Assembly: GCA_963741615.1 (NCBI GenBank)
Contig: CAVUIU010000021.1
Span: 116,333 to 180,332, forward strand
Direction: 5' to 3'
From: UBA9676 sp963741615
Lineage (GTDB): Bacteria; Actinomycetota; Actinomycetes; Streptosporangiales; Streptosporangiaceae
Length of the DNA stretch: 64,000 bases
A program made the translations under genes and the position numbers. Every line of letters begins with the position of its first letter. The first letter of the stretch is position 1. Below the pieces are notes generated by a model. That model saw only the letters and a program-made list of their open reading frames with translations. It was not told where the DNA came from and did no database searches. Of this stretch, positions 47,866-55,976 are shown in pieces.

Positions 47866-48594
47866 ATGAGCGAGGACGCCGGCCGCGGGCCCGCAGCCGG
47901 GGGAGACTGCTCGCTGTCCGCCAGCCTCCGGGACCGGAGCGACCGGGTCTGGGCCCGGCTGCATGCGCATCCGTTCCTCCGCGAGCTAGCTCGTGGCGTG
48001 CTGCCCCTGGAGAAGTTCCGGTTCTTCATCGAGCAGGACGTCCTGTACCTGCCCGAGTACGCGCGCTGCATCGCCATGGGGGCGGCGAAGTCCGCGACCG
48101 ATGCCGAGCTCGGGTTCTTCGGCAGGCAGCTCGACGGCACCATCAACCTGGAACTGCCGAATCAGTACCGGGTCCTCGACCAGGTGTGTCAGCTGGGGGC
48201 TGCCGACCGCGGCGGAGGGCTCGGCAAGGCCCCGGCCAACGTCGCGTACAGCAGTTTCCTGCTCGGGGTGGCCGGCCGGGGCGGCCCGCTGGAGATCATG
48301 GCCGCGATCTTGCCCTGTGCCTGGAGCTACGTTGAGATCGCGGGCCGGCTGGCGGATGAGATCGCCGACCATCCCGTGTACGCGGACTGGGTCGGTTTCT
48401 ATCTGACCGAGGAGGTGTCCGGGCTGGTCCGCCAGATGAGGGAGAGCTTCGACGAGATGGCCAGGCAGGCCGGCCCGGAGCTCACGCAGCGCCTGGCCGA
48501 GATCTTCACCACGAGCTCACGGCTGGAAGGGGCATTCTGGGACATGGCTTACACCCTCGACCAGTGGCCCGATCTCCGCGACGGCCCGATATAA
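47866..48594 (+). CDS. tenA: TenA/PqqC-family thiaminase II-like protein
   Basis: This all-helical protein of 242 residues has the TenA core SDRVWARLHAHPFLRELARGVLPLEKFRFFIEQDVLYLPEYARCIAM and ILPCAWSYVEIAGRLAD, with the nucleophile C151, plus the C-terminal acidic region FTTSSRLEGAFWDMAYTLDQWP. Classical TenA hydrolyses aminopyrimidine (from degraded thiamin) to HMP. ATG 47866 gives the family length. The downstream ThiXYZ-like importer and M20 hydrolase match the base-degraded thiamin salvage set. No TPP riboswitch is seen upstream. Confidence 0.88.
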   Translation: MSEDAGRGPAAGGDCSLSASLRDRSDRVWARLHAHPFLRELARGVLPLEKFRFFIEQDVLYLPEYARCIAMGAAKSATDAELGFFGRQLDGTINLELPNQYRVLDQVCQLGAADRGGGLGKAPANVAYSSFLLGVAGRGGPLEIMAAILPCAWSYVEIAGRLADEIADHPVYADWVGFYLTEEVSGLVRQMRESFDEMARQAGPELTQRLAEIFTTSSRLEGAFWDMAYTLDQWPDLRDGPI

Positions 48595-48690
48595 CCGCTC
48601 GCGGAAAGCCGCACCGGGAAATCGGGCTGCCCGGAGGCCCCGCCGCCAGCGTCTTGACCCGGTGAGATGGGCATTGTTACGATCCCTGAA

Positions 48691-48713
48691 ATCTGGTGCA
48701 TAAAATATCAGAT
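48691..48713. promoter_or_regulatory. Candidate GntR operator upstream of the pyrimidine importer
   Basis: ATCTG (48691-48695) and CAGAT (48709-48713) face each other within AT-rich DNA. ATATCAGAT is the inverse of the ATCTGAT core found at 51646-51655 and 59317-59326. A -10-like TAAAAT lies inside the element. Confidence 0.5.
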
Positions 48714-48739
48714 CTCAGCATTTGAAGGGGCCGTTGAGG

Positions 48740-49540
48740 GTGCCAGCCGATGTGCCAGGCGATGAAAACGGGCACCGTGAGGTGATTCCCGGCTCCGGCG
48801 CTGGCATTCAGCTCAAGGGGGTCGGCAAGCGGTTCGGCGAGATCGTCGCCCTGCGCGGGATTGACTTCGAGGTCCAGCGGCACTCCCGGATCGGCATCGT
48901 GGGCCCGAGTGGCGGCGGCAAGTCCACCCTGCTGCAGATCGTGTCCGGGCTGATGGAGCCGGACACCGGCGAGGTCTATGTCGAGGGTGCCACGAGCGCC
49001 GGCGACCGGCTGGCCCGGTGCGCGCTCATGCCCCAGCGCGACCTGCTGCTGCCCTGGCGGACCGCCCTCGACAATGCGACCATCGCCCTCGAGAACCGGG
49101 GGGTTTCCCGGTCCGAGGCCAGGAAGGCGACCCGGCCGCTGTTCGCGCGGTTCGGCCTGGCCATGTTCGAGGACGTCCGCCCGGCGCAGCTGTCCGGTGG
49201 CATGCGGCAGCGGGTGAGCTTCATGCGGACGCTCGTTGCCGACAAGGACGTGCTGCTGCTCGACGAGCCGTTCGGGGCGCTCGACTCGATCACCAGGGCC
49301 CACATGCAGGAGTGGCTGCTGCGGGCGATGGCGGAGGTCCCGCGGACGATCCTGCTCGTCACGCACGACGTGGAGGAAGCGCTCCTGCTGAGCAAGGTTG
49401 TCGTGGTGCTTTCCGCGCGCCCGGGACGGGTGGTCCGGGTGCTGGCCACGGACTTCCCCGCGGATACCTCGCGGCGGGAGATCGTGACCAGCCCCGAGTT
49501 CGTGGCCCTCAAGGAAAAGGCACTGGAGGCGATCGGGTGA
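48740..49540 (+). CDS. ABC transporter ATP-binding protein (ThiZ/SsuB/TauB type)
   Basis: This ATPase of 266 residues shows Walker A GPSGGGKST, Q-loop ALMPQRDLLLPWRTALDN, signature LSGGMRQRVSFMRTL, Walker B VLLLDEPFGALD and H-loop LLVTHDVEEALLL. The Q-loop with LLPWRT is typical of NMT1/nitrate-sulfonate-type importers, which include HMP-precursor transporters. GTG 48740 has AAGGGG nine bases upstream; a TTG at 48722 is a weaker alternative. Its stop overlaps the permease start (GTGA). Confidence 0.9.
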   Translation: MPADVPGDENGHREVIPGSGAGIQLKGVGKRFGEIVALRGIDFEVQRHSRIGIVGPSGGGKSTLLQIVSGLMEPDTGEVYVEGATSAGDRLARCALMPQRDLLLPWRTALDNATIALENRGVSRSEARKATRPLFARFGLAMFEDVRPAQLSGGMRQRVSFMRTLVADKDVLLLDEPFGALDSITRAHMQEWLLRAMAEVPRTILLVTHDVEEALLLSKVVVVLSARPGRVVRVLATDFPADTSRREIVTSPEFVALKEKALEAIG

Positions 49541-50379
49541 GCGCTGGAGCCCCGCCGCAGGTGAGCGACGAAGATCTGCTCGTTCCGGCGGCCCGGCCGT
49601 CGCTCGGCAGGCGCCTGCGCTCGGCCGGCCGGTCCTATGCCGGGGCGGTCGTCCTCATCGTGGCGCTCCTGGTGGCCTGGGAGGTCGCCGTCCGCGCCGC
49701 GCATGTCCCGGAATACCTGCTGCCGTCTCCCACCGAGATTCTCGCTGATCTCAAGACGGACTGGGTCATCCTGTGGCCCGCCATGCTGGTGACACTGAAG
49801 GAGGTCTTGATCGGGTTCGTCATCGCCACCGTGGCAGGCATCGGGCTCGCGGTCGTCCTGCACCTGTACACACCGCTGCGCCAGGCCCTGTACCCGATCC
49901 TGATCGGCTCCCAGACGATCCCGATCGTGGTGCTGGCGCCCATCCTGGTCATCCTGCTCGGCTACGGGATCCTGCCGAAGCTCGTGATCGTGGCGCTGAT
50001 CTGCTTTTTCCCGATCGTGGTCAACGGCCTCGATGGCCTGCGGGCGGTCGATGAGGATTTCATCCGCATGATGTACACGCTCGACGCGTCGCGCTGGGGC
50101 ATCTTCCGGCGGGTCGAGTTCCCCGGTGCGCTTCCATCCTTCTTCTCCGGCATGCGCATCGCGGCGACCTTCGCCTCGATCGGGGCGGTCTTCGGCGAGT
50201 GGTCCGGATCCAACGCGGGCCTTGGCTACGTGATGCTCGAAGCCACCCCGAACCTGCTCACGTCGCGGATCTTCGCGGCGATCCTCATGCTCACGGTGAT
50301 CTCCCTCGTCCTGTTCGGCCTGGTCTCCCTGGTGGAGCGGCTCGCCGTCCCGTGGGCGCCGAGGAGGGGATCAGCGTGA
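49537..50379 (+). CDS. ABC transporter permease (ThiX/SsuC type)
   Basis: This permease of 280 residues has about six helices and the BPD-transport inner-membrane loop DGLRAVDEDFIRMMYTLDASRWGIFRRVEFPGALPSFFSGMRIAA. GSQTIPIVVLAPILVILLGYGILPKL and FGEWSGSNAGLGYVMLEA are characteristic of the nitrate/taurine/HMP-type importers. It overlaps the ATPase gene and precedes the binding protein by 87 bases. Confidence 0.9.
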   Translation: MSAGAPPQVSDEDLLVPAARPSLGRRLRSAGRSYAGAVVLIVALLVAWEVAVRAAHVPEYLLPSPTEILADLKTDWVILWPAMLVTLKEVLIGFVIATVAGIGLAVVLHLYTPLRQALYPILIGSQTIPIVVLAPILVILLGYGILPKLVIVALICFFPIVVNGLDGLRAVDEDFIRMMYTLDASRWGIFRRVEFPGALPSFFSGMRIAATFASIGAVFGEWSGSNAGLGYVMLEATPNLLTSRIFAAILMLTVISLVLFGLVSLVERLAVPWAPRRGSA

Positions 50380-50466
50380 GAAGTCTCGCTCCTGCGTCCG
50401 CGGGCTGCGAATGATGCCTGGCAGGAGGGCCGCGGCTCTCCCAGGATGACCGGAAGGACGAGCGCA

Positions 50467-51504
50467 GTGAACGGAAAGATTCCACGGCTCCGGGCCGCAG
50501 CGATGCTGGCGCTGGTGACCGCCCTGGCGGCCGCCTGCGGCAGCACCACCTCGTCCGCGGGGGCGGGCGGCTCCTCAGCCGCCGCGCCCGCCACCCTCAA
50601 GGTGGAACTGGACTGGGTGCCCAACCCCGACCACGTGGCGCTGTATTACGCGCAGAGCAAGGGCTACTTCAGCCGCAACAAGCTGACCGTGAACTTCCTG
50701 ACACCCTCGAACGCCGCTGACCCCATCAAGCTGGTAGGCCTCAACAAGGTGGACCTGGCCGTCTCGTACGAGTCGGAGATGTTCTTCGGCCAGCAGGAGA
50801 ACCTGCCGGTGACGGCGGTGGCGACGATCATCCCGGTCCCGCTCAACTCGCTGATCGTGACGCCCAAGGACCACGTCACCAGCCTGTCGCAGATGGCGGG
50901 CAAGAAGGTCGGCATCACCGGGATCCCCAGCGACGGCGCCATCTACACGACGATGGTGAAGGCGGCCGGGCTGACCCCGGCCAAGGTTCCGACCGTGACG
51001 GTGGGCTTCAACCTTGTCCCGTCGATCCTGTCCGGCAAGGTGGACGCGATCATCGGTGGCTACCGCAACGTCGAGGCGATCCAGATCGCCCAGGAGATGG
51101 GGCAGAAGCCGACGGTGTTCCCGGCGTCCGAACTCGGGGTCCCCAGCTACGCGGAACTCGTGCTGGTCGCCAACCGCAACCGGCTCGCCACGGACAAGGC
51201 ATACGCGAACCAGGTACGCCGCTTCGTGAAGTCGCTGGTCGATGGGACCAACGCGGCGCGGAAAGACCCCGCCGGGGCCACCCAGATCATGGAGCAGGTG
51301 TCCCAGTACAAGGTCGCGTTCCTGCAGCGCAGCGTCCCCTACACGCTGACGCTGCTGGCCCCGCCCGCCGGGACGAAGACCGCGTGCATCAACGAGGCAA
51401 GCTGGCGGAACTTCGGCAACTGGATGAAGCAGAACAAGCTGATTCACATCACGCCGAACGCCGCGCTGATCTCCACCGACAAGTACATGCCCTACAGCTG
51501 CTGA
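50467..51504 (+). CDS. NMT1/THI5-like substrate-binding lipoprotein (ThiY type)
   Basis: This lipoprotein of 345 residues has signal MNGKIPRLRAAAMLALVTALAAAC with lipobox LAAAC and a Ser/Ala linker. The mature part LKVELDWVPNPDHVALYYAQSKGYFSRNKLTVNFLTPSNAADPIKLV is the NMT1/THI5 signature: the LDWxPNxxHxGxY motif of HMP or formylaminopyrimidine binding proteins. GTG 50467 follows GGAAGGA; ATG 50446 lacks a site. Together with the ATPase and permease it should import a thiamin-type pyrimidine. Confidence 0.9.
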   Translation: MNGKIPRLRAAAMLALVTALAAACGSTTSSAGAGGSSAAAPATLKVELDWVPNPDHVALYYAQSKGYFSRNKLTVNFLTPSNAADPIKLVGLNKVDLAVSYESEMFFGQQENLPVTAVATIIPVPLNSLIVTPKDHVTSLSQMAGKKVGITGIPSDGAIYTTMVKAAGLTPAKVPTVTVGFNLVPSILSGKVDAIIGGYRNVEAIQIAQEMGQKPTVFPASELGVPSYAELVLVANRNRLATDKAYANQVRRFVKSLVDGTNAARKDPAGATQIMEQVSQYKVAFLQRSVPYTLTLLAPPAGTKTACINEASWRNFGNWMKQNKLIHITPNAALISTDKYMPYSC

Positions 51505-51522
51505 GCGGGGGCGCTCCGCGGC

Positions 51523-51562
51523 GGGACCGCTGACACGGCGCCAGCGCTCAGCCGGCGGTCCC
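51523..51562 (+). terminator. Candidate terminator hairpin after the binding-protein gene
   Basis: GGGACCGC (51523-51530) and GCGGTCCC (51555-51562) form a perfect eight-base stem, with partial pairing beyond. It begins 18 bases after the stop, just ahead of the next promoter. Confidence 0.5.
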
Positions 51563-51609
51563 GTCGCCTGGCGCACCGCAGGTACGACGTCGGTCGCGGG
51601 TCCGGGGGT

Positions 51610-51655
51610 TTGACATGGGGAAAGTCATTCGCATATAAGATCTTATATCTGATGT
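51610..51655 (+). promoter_or_regulatory. Promoter and GntR-type operator of the M20-to-LLM operon
   Basis: TTGACA (51610-51615) is followed after 17-18 bases by ATATAAG (51633-51639). The -10 box lies inside a perfect 16-base palindrome ATATAAGATCTTATAT (51633-51648). TATCTGATGT (51646-51655) follows at once and recurs exactly at 59317-59326. A regulator bound here would block polymerase; the GntR gene at 58587 is the obvious candidate. Confidence 0.7.
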
Positions 51656-51668
51656 ATTGGAGAATTGA

Positions 51669-52886
51669 ATGACTGCGGGCACCGTCGATCCGGGTTTCGC
51701 CGCCCCCGTGCTGGATGATCTCGACCTCGATCGGGCGGTGGAACTGGTCCGGCAGGTGTGCCGCATCCCCAGCGTGCTGGGCGATGAGGGGGAACTCGCC
51801 TCCTTCCTGGCCGCTGTCATGCGCGACTCCGGGTTCAAGTCGGTGGAGCTGCAGCCGGTGCTTCCCGGCCGGCCCAATGCCATCGGCGAGGTCAGCTTCG
51901 GGCCCGGGCCGAGGGTGGTGCTCACCGGCCACATGGACACCAAGCCCGAGTCCCACGCCTGGCAGCGGGCGGCCCCGTTCTCCGGCGACATCATCGACGG
52001 CGCGGTCTACGGCCACGGCATCATGGACATGAAGGCCGCGCTGGCCTGCCAGATCGTCGCCATCGAGGCGGTGCGGGCCAGCCGTCTCCCGCTGCGTGGC
52101 ACCCTGGCGATGGCCGCGGTCTCCGACCACATGGGAGGGCAGGAAGGCTCGATCGCCTACTTCGGCACCCACCAGGCTGACCTGTGCGTCCTGGGTGAGC
52201 TCACCGGCAACCAGGTCTGCATCGGGCACCGGGGCAGGTACTACTTCGACGTGACCGTGCGGGGCCGCTCGGCCCACACCTGCCACAAGCACGCCGCCGT
52301 CAATGCCAACACACTGGCGGCCCATGTGGTGCTGGCCCTGGACCGGTCCAGGATGGAGCCCGACCTGGAGGCCGCCGTCGCCGAGCTCTTCGGCGCGGAG
52401 ACCTACATCGTCCCGGGCAGGATCTACGGCGGGCTGCCGCCCGGCGGCCCGTCGATGATCCCCGACGAGTGCGTGATCCGGGTGGACTGCCGACCGCAGC
52501 CCGGTGTGACGGCCGAGCAGGTGCGCGCCGAGATCGACCGCTGCCTGGCCGAGGCCAGGGAGGCGGACCCGCGGCTGGTCGCCGAGGTGGAACTCGCCGA
52601 CGTCAAGGGCGGCTACCTGGCTGAACCCGGCGGCCAGGTGGTCGCCCTGATGACCGATGCCGTGCGCATGGTCCGGGGCACCGAGCCCGCGCTGGTGACC
52701 GAGAACTGGCTCGGCGACACGGCCAGCTTCGGGGACAAGGTCCCCACGGTGATCTTCGGTCCCGGCGGGCCGCCGGTCTACTGCCCGGACGAGCACCTGT
52801 CGGTCGAGGACATCCACGAGGCGACCAAGGTCTACGCGGCGTTCGCGGCGCTCGCCCTCGCGGCCCCGCCGGGAGTGCCCAGGTGA
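51669..52886 (+). CDS. M20 family metallo-hydrolase, YlmB/ArgE-like
   Basis: This ArgE/DapE-fold hydrolase of 405 residues has zinc ligands H88 and D90 in GHMDTK, bridging D120 in GHGIMDMK, the lid-domain GHRGRYYFDVTVRGRSAHTCHKHAAVNAN and a late His in CPDEHLSVEDI. The usual DEE block with the general-base Glu reads SDHMGGQEG (residues 152-160), an unusual change. In Bacillus the homologous YlmB deformylates N-formylaminopyrimidine ahead of TenA. The neighbouring importer and two TenA genes make that type of reaction likely. It starts a long operon under the promoter at 51610. Confidence 0.85.
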   Translation: MTAGTVDPGFAAPVLDDLDLDRAVELVRQVCRIPSVLGDEGELASFLAAVMRDSGFKSVELQPVLPGRPNAIGEVSFGPGPRVVLTGHMDTKPESHAWQRAAPFSGDIIDGAVYGHGIMDMKAALACQIVAIEAVRASRLPLRGTLAMAAVSDHMGGQEGSIAYFGTHQADLCVLGELTGNQVCIGHRGRYYFDVTVRGRSAHTCHKHAAVNANTLAAHVVLALDRSRMEPDLEAAVAELFGAETYIVPGRIYGGLPPGGPSMIPDECVIRVDCRPQPGVTAEQVRAEIDRCLAEAREADPRLVAEVELADVKGGYLAEPGGQVVALMTDAVRMVRGTEPALVTENWLGDTASFGDKVPTVIFGPGGPPVYCPDEHLSVEDIHEATKVYAAFAALALAAPPGVPR

Positions 52887-52889
52887 GCC

Positions 52890-53849
52890 ATGAGCGGTGA
52901 CGGCTTCGGCAGCCTCCTCGATCAGTGCCTTCGGGTCCGCCCCGGTGAGCAGGTCGTGCTCCTCACCGATGGCGGGACCGATGAGGGCGTCGTGGCCCGG
53001 CTGCTGGAGTCGGTGGCGGAGCGCGACGGGATCCCGCTGGTCGCCCGCATGCCCGCACCCGTCCTGCCGGGCGCGGAGCCACCCGGCGCGGTCGCGGCGA
53101 TGATGCTGGAGGCGGGCGCCGTCATCGAGCTGACGAGCCTGTTCATCGGGTCCAGCCGCGCGCGCCGGGACGCCTCGCAGCGGGGTGTCCGCTATCTCGC
53201 CATGCCCGGCGTGGTGATGGACACGTTCCGGGCGGGAGGGCCGCTCGACGTCAACTTCGAGCGGCTGCGGGCCGACGCGGAGCGGGTCGGGCAGGCCTGG
53301 GGCGCTGCCGGGCAGTTCCGGCTGACCAGCCGCGGGGGCACCGATCTGCGGGGCTCGGTGGAGGGCAGGCCCGGCCGGGTCCTGCACGGGATGGCCAGGG
53401 AACCCGGCTCGTACATGGCGCCGCCGGACATCGAGTCCGGCACCGCGCCGGTGGAGGGCACCGCCTCGGGTGTCGTGGTGGTCGACGGCGACCTGCTGTT
53501 CATGGGACGGGGCCCGCTGCCCGAGCCGGTGGTGCTGCACGTCAACGGGGGGCAGGTGGTCGGCATCGAGGGCACCGAGCGGGGCCGCCTGACGCAGATG
53601 CTGGATCGGTGCGGTGACGAGCTGATGTCGAACCTCGCCGAGGTCTCGGTGGCCTTCAACCCCGCCGGGACCATCTGCCCGGTCCCCATGGAGACCGAGT
53701 CCGCGCGGGGCACCGCGCACGTCGCGCTGGGGAACTCGATCGCCTACGGCGGGGTTGTCAACGCGGTCGCGCACCTTGACTGCGTGATGCGTGACGCCAC
53801 CCTCGAACTCGACGGGCGCCCCGTGATGATCGAGGGGGAGGTCCAGTGA
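52890..53849 (+). CDS. M29 aminopeptidase/NicX-like metalloenzyme
   Basis: This protein of 319 residues has an AmpT/NicX-type C-terminus with the metal-binding set in NLAEVSVAFNP, METESARGTAHVALGNSIAYGGVVNAVAHLDCVM and TLELDGRPVM. The fold includes leucyl aminopeptidases of family M29 and the iron enzyme 2,5-dihydroxypyridine 5,6-dioxygenase (NicX), which opens an N-heterocycle. In a gene set aimed at a pyrimidine the second type of role is attractive but unproven. It starts four bases after the M20 stop. Confidence 0.8.
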   Translation: MSGDGFGSLLDQCLRVRPGEQVVLLTDGGTDEGVVARLLESVAERDGIPLVARMPAPVLPGAEPPGAVAAMMLEAGAVIELTSLFIGSSRARRDASQRGVRYLAMPGVVMDTFRAGGPLDVNFERLRADAERVGQAWGAAGQFRLTSRGGTDLRGSVEGRPGRVLHGMAREPGSYMAPPDIESGTAPVEGTASGVVVVDGDLLFMGRGPLPEPVVLHVNGGQVVGIEGTERGRLTQMLDRCGDELMSNLAEVSVAFNPAGTICPVPMETESARGTAHVALGNSIAYGGVVNAVAHLDCVMRDATLELDGRPVMIEGEVQ

Positions 53850-53868
53850 CGACCGAGGGGGCGGCGCG

Positions 53869-54273
53869 GTGACACGGCCCCGCGTCCTGCTCGCCAAACC
53901 CGGCCTCGACGGGCACGACCGGGGGATCAAGGTCGTCGCCATGGGGCTCAGGGACGCCGGCGCCGAAGTGATCTACCTCGGGCTGCGGGTGAGCGCCAGG
54001 CAGCTCGCGGCGGCGGCGGCGGCCGAGGACGCCGACCTCATCGGGATCTCGGTCCTGTCCGGGGCGCACCTGCCCATCACCGAGCAGGTGCTGGCGGCGA
54101 TGCGCGCCGCCGGGGTCGGCGCCCCCCTGGTCGTGGGCGGGACGATCCCGCCCGGCGACGCCGAAGCGCTGCTCCAGATCGGGGCAGCGGGCGTTTTCGC
54201 GGTGGGCACCCCGCTCCCCAGCGTGGTCCGCGGCGTGCTCGAACTGGCGGGCCCGCGGGCGGCGGTCCCATGA
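53869..54273 (+). CDS. Cobalamin-binding subunit of a B12-dependent acyl-CoA mutase
   Basis: This B12-binding Rossmann domain of 134 residues has the base-off/His-on motif KPGLDGHDRG (DxHxxG), ISVLSGAH and VVGGTIPPGD. It is the small partner of the mutase large subunit encoded next, overlapping by four bases (ATGA). Together they carry out a carbon-skeleton rearrangement of an acyl-CoA with adenosylcobalamin. Confidence 0.93.
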   Translation: MTRPRVLLAKPGLDGHDRGIKVVAMGLRDAGAEVIYLGLRVSARQLAAAAAAEDADLIGISVLSGAHLPITEQVLAAMRAAGVGAPLVVGGTIPPGDAEALLQIGAAGVFAVGTPLPSVVRGVLELAGPRAAVP

Positions 54274-55976
54274 CGGGGCGCCCGGATGCGGTCCGCGGCC
54301 CGGTGACTTCCGGCCCGGACGTGGGCCGCGATCCCATCACTTCCGGTCCGGATCCGGCCGGCGGGATCGCCGGGGTGCCGGAGGTCACGACCGACTCGGG
54401 CATCCCCGTCGCGCCGGTGTATGTCGCGCAGGACGTGGCCGGCGGCCCGCAGGCGCTGGCGCGGCGCCTCGGGCTGCCGGGCGAGCCGCCGTTCACGCGG
54501 GGCCCCTACGCCTCCATGTACCGCGGGCAGCTCTGGACCATGCGCCAGTTCGCCGGGTACGGGTCCGCGGAGGAGACCAACGCCCGTTTCCATTTCCTGC
54601 TCGGGCAGGGACAGACCGCGCTGTCGGTCGCGTTCGACCTGCCCACGCAGCTCGGCTACGACTCCGGCCACGAGATGGCCCGGGCCGAGGTCGGCAGGGT
54701 CGGGGTCGCCATCGACACCGCGGACGACATGGCGGACCTGTTCGCCGGGCTGCCGCTGGAGTCGGTCTCGGTCAACTTCACCATCAACGCCACCGCGCCG
54801 ATCATCCTTGCCACCTACCTGGTCGCGGCGGAGCGGCAGGGCGTCCGCCCCGGCCAGCTCACCGGCACGCTGCAGAACGACATCCTCAAGGAGTTCCTGG
54901 CCAGGAAGGCGTATGTGTTCCCGCCCGGGCCGTCGATGAGGCTCACCGCCGACGTGGTCGAGTACGCCTCCCACGAACTGCCGCGCTTCAACCCGATCTC
55001 GATCACCGGGTACCACGCGAGGGAGGCGGGCTGCAGCGCGGTCCAGGAACTGGCGCTCACCATGGCCTCCGCCATCGCCTACTGCGAGGAGCTGACCGGC
55101 AGGGGGCTGGAGTTCGGCCGGTTCGCCCCCCGGCTGTCCTTTCACTTCGCCACCACCCTGGACCTGTTCGAGGAGGTCGCCAAGCTGCGCGCGGCGCGCC
55201 GCCTCTGGTACCGCATCGCCACGGAGCGGTTCGGGGCTGCTGACCCGGCGGCGGCGAGGCTGCGGTTCTTCTCCGGGAACGCCGGGACCACCCTGACCGC
55301 GCAGCAGCCGCTGAACAACGTGATCCGGTCCACCATCCAGTGCCTGGGCGCGGTGCTCGGCGGTGCGCAGTCGATCCACGTCATGGGCTACGACGAGGCC
55401 TTCCAGATCCCCAGTGAGGAAGCGGTCACCCTGTCGCTGCGCACCCAGCAGATCATCGCCCTGGAGACCGGGGTGGGCAGGACCGCCGACCCGCTCGCGG
55501 GGTCCTACTTCGTCGAGCACCTGACCGACGAGATCGAGGCCAGGGCCCTGGACCTGCTGCGGGAGATCGAGGAGAGCGGGGGCGCGGTCGGCGCGCTGGA
55601 GCGCGGCATCCCGCAGCGGTGGATCACCGACGCGGCCTACCAGGCCGAGCAGGACATCGCCAGCGGCCACCGGCCCAAGGTCGGCGTGAACGTGTACGCC
55701 AGCACCGGGCAGGAGCCGGCCCACGGGGTGGAGATGACCACGCCGGGAGCGCCGGGCGCCGTGGAGCGGCAGATCGCCCGGACCCGGGACCGGGTGCTGG
55801 CGCGCGACGGCGAGGAATGCGCGCGGGCGCTGCGGCGGCTCGAACGGGACACCACCGGCGGGCAGAACGTGATGCCGGCCCTGGTCGAGGCCGCCCGGGC
55901 CGGGGCAACGGTGGGGGAGATGAGCGACGTGTTCCGGCGGACGTTCGGCGAGTTCCGGGAGCCGTCGCCATGGTGA
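54270..55976 (+). CDS. Methylmalonyl-CoA-mutase-family large subunit
   Basis: This mutase barrel of 568 residues carries FTRGPYASMYRGQLWTMRQFAGYGSAEETNARF, LSVAFDLPTQLGYDSGHEMARAEVGRVGVAIDT, LTGTLQNDILKEFLARKAYVFPPGPSMRL and GGAQSIHVMGYDEAFQIPSEEAV. The position of MCM Tyr89 is Phe (F94), while the region equivalent to MCM Arg207 keeps Arg (R224) and the 2-hydroxyisobutyryl-CoA-mutase Asp117 equivalent is Ala (A121). It therefore matches no single known mutase exactly. The first 35 residues are a non-conserved extension with a repeated TSGPD. The separate B12 subunit lies just upstream. Confidence 0.9.
   Translation: MTGRPDAVRGPVTSGPDVGRDPITSGPDPAGGIAGVPEVTTDSGIPVAPVYVAQDVAGGPQALARRLGLPGEPPFTRGPYASMYRGQLWTMRQFAGYGSAEETNARFHFLLGQGQTALSVAFDLPTQLGYDSGHEMARAEVGRVGVAIDTADDMADLFAGLPLESVSVNFTINATAPIILATYLVAAERQGVRPGQLTGTLQNDILKEFLARKAYVFPPGPSMRLTADVVEYASHELPRFNPISITGYHAREAGCSAVQELALTMASAIAYCEELTGRGLEFGRFAPRLSFHFATTLDLFEEVAKLRAARRLWYRIATERFGAADPAAARLRFFSGNAGTTLTAQQPLNNVIRSTIQCLGAVLGGAQSIHVMGYDEAFQIPSEEAVTLSLRTQQIIALETGVGRTADPLAGSYFVEHLTDEIEARALDLLREIEESGGAVGALERGIPQRWITDAAYQAEQDIASGHRPKVGVNVYASTGQEPAHGVEMTTPGAPGAVERQIARTRDRVLARDGEECARALRRLERDTTGGQNVMPALVEAARAGATVGEMSDVFRRTFGEFREPSPW

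Noticed and set aside
47689..48739. TPP riboswitch before the TenA and pyrimidine transporter genes
   Set aside because: The conserved CUGAGA and ACCUGAUCUGG-type elements are not present; only AT-rich promoter DNA and an inverted repeat were found.
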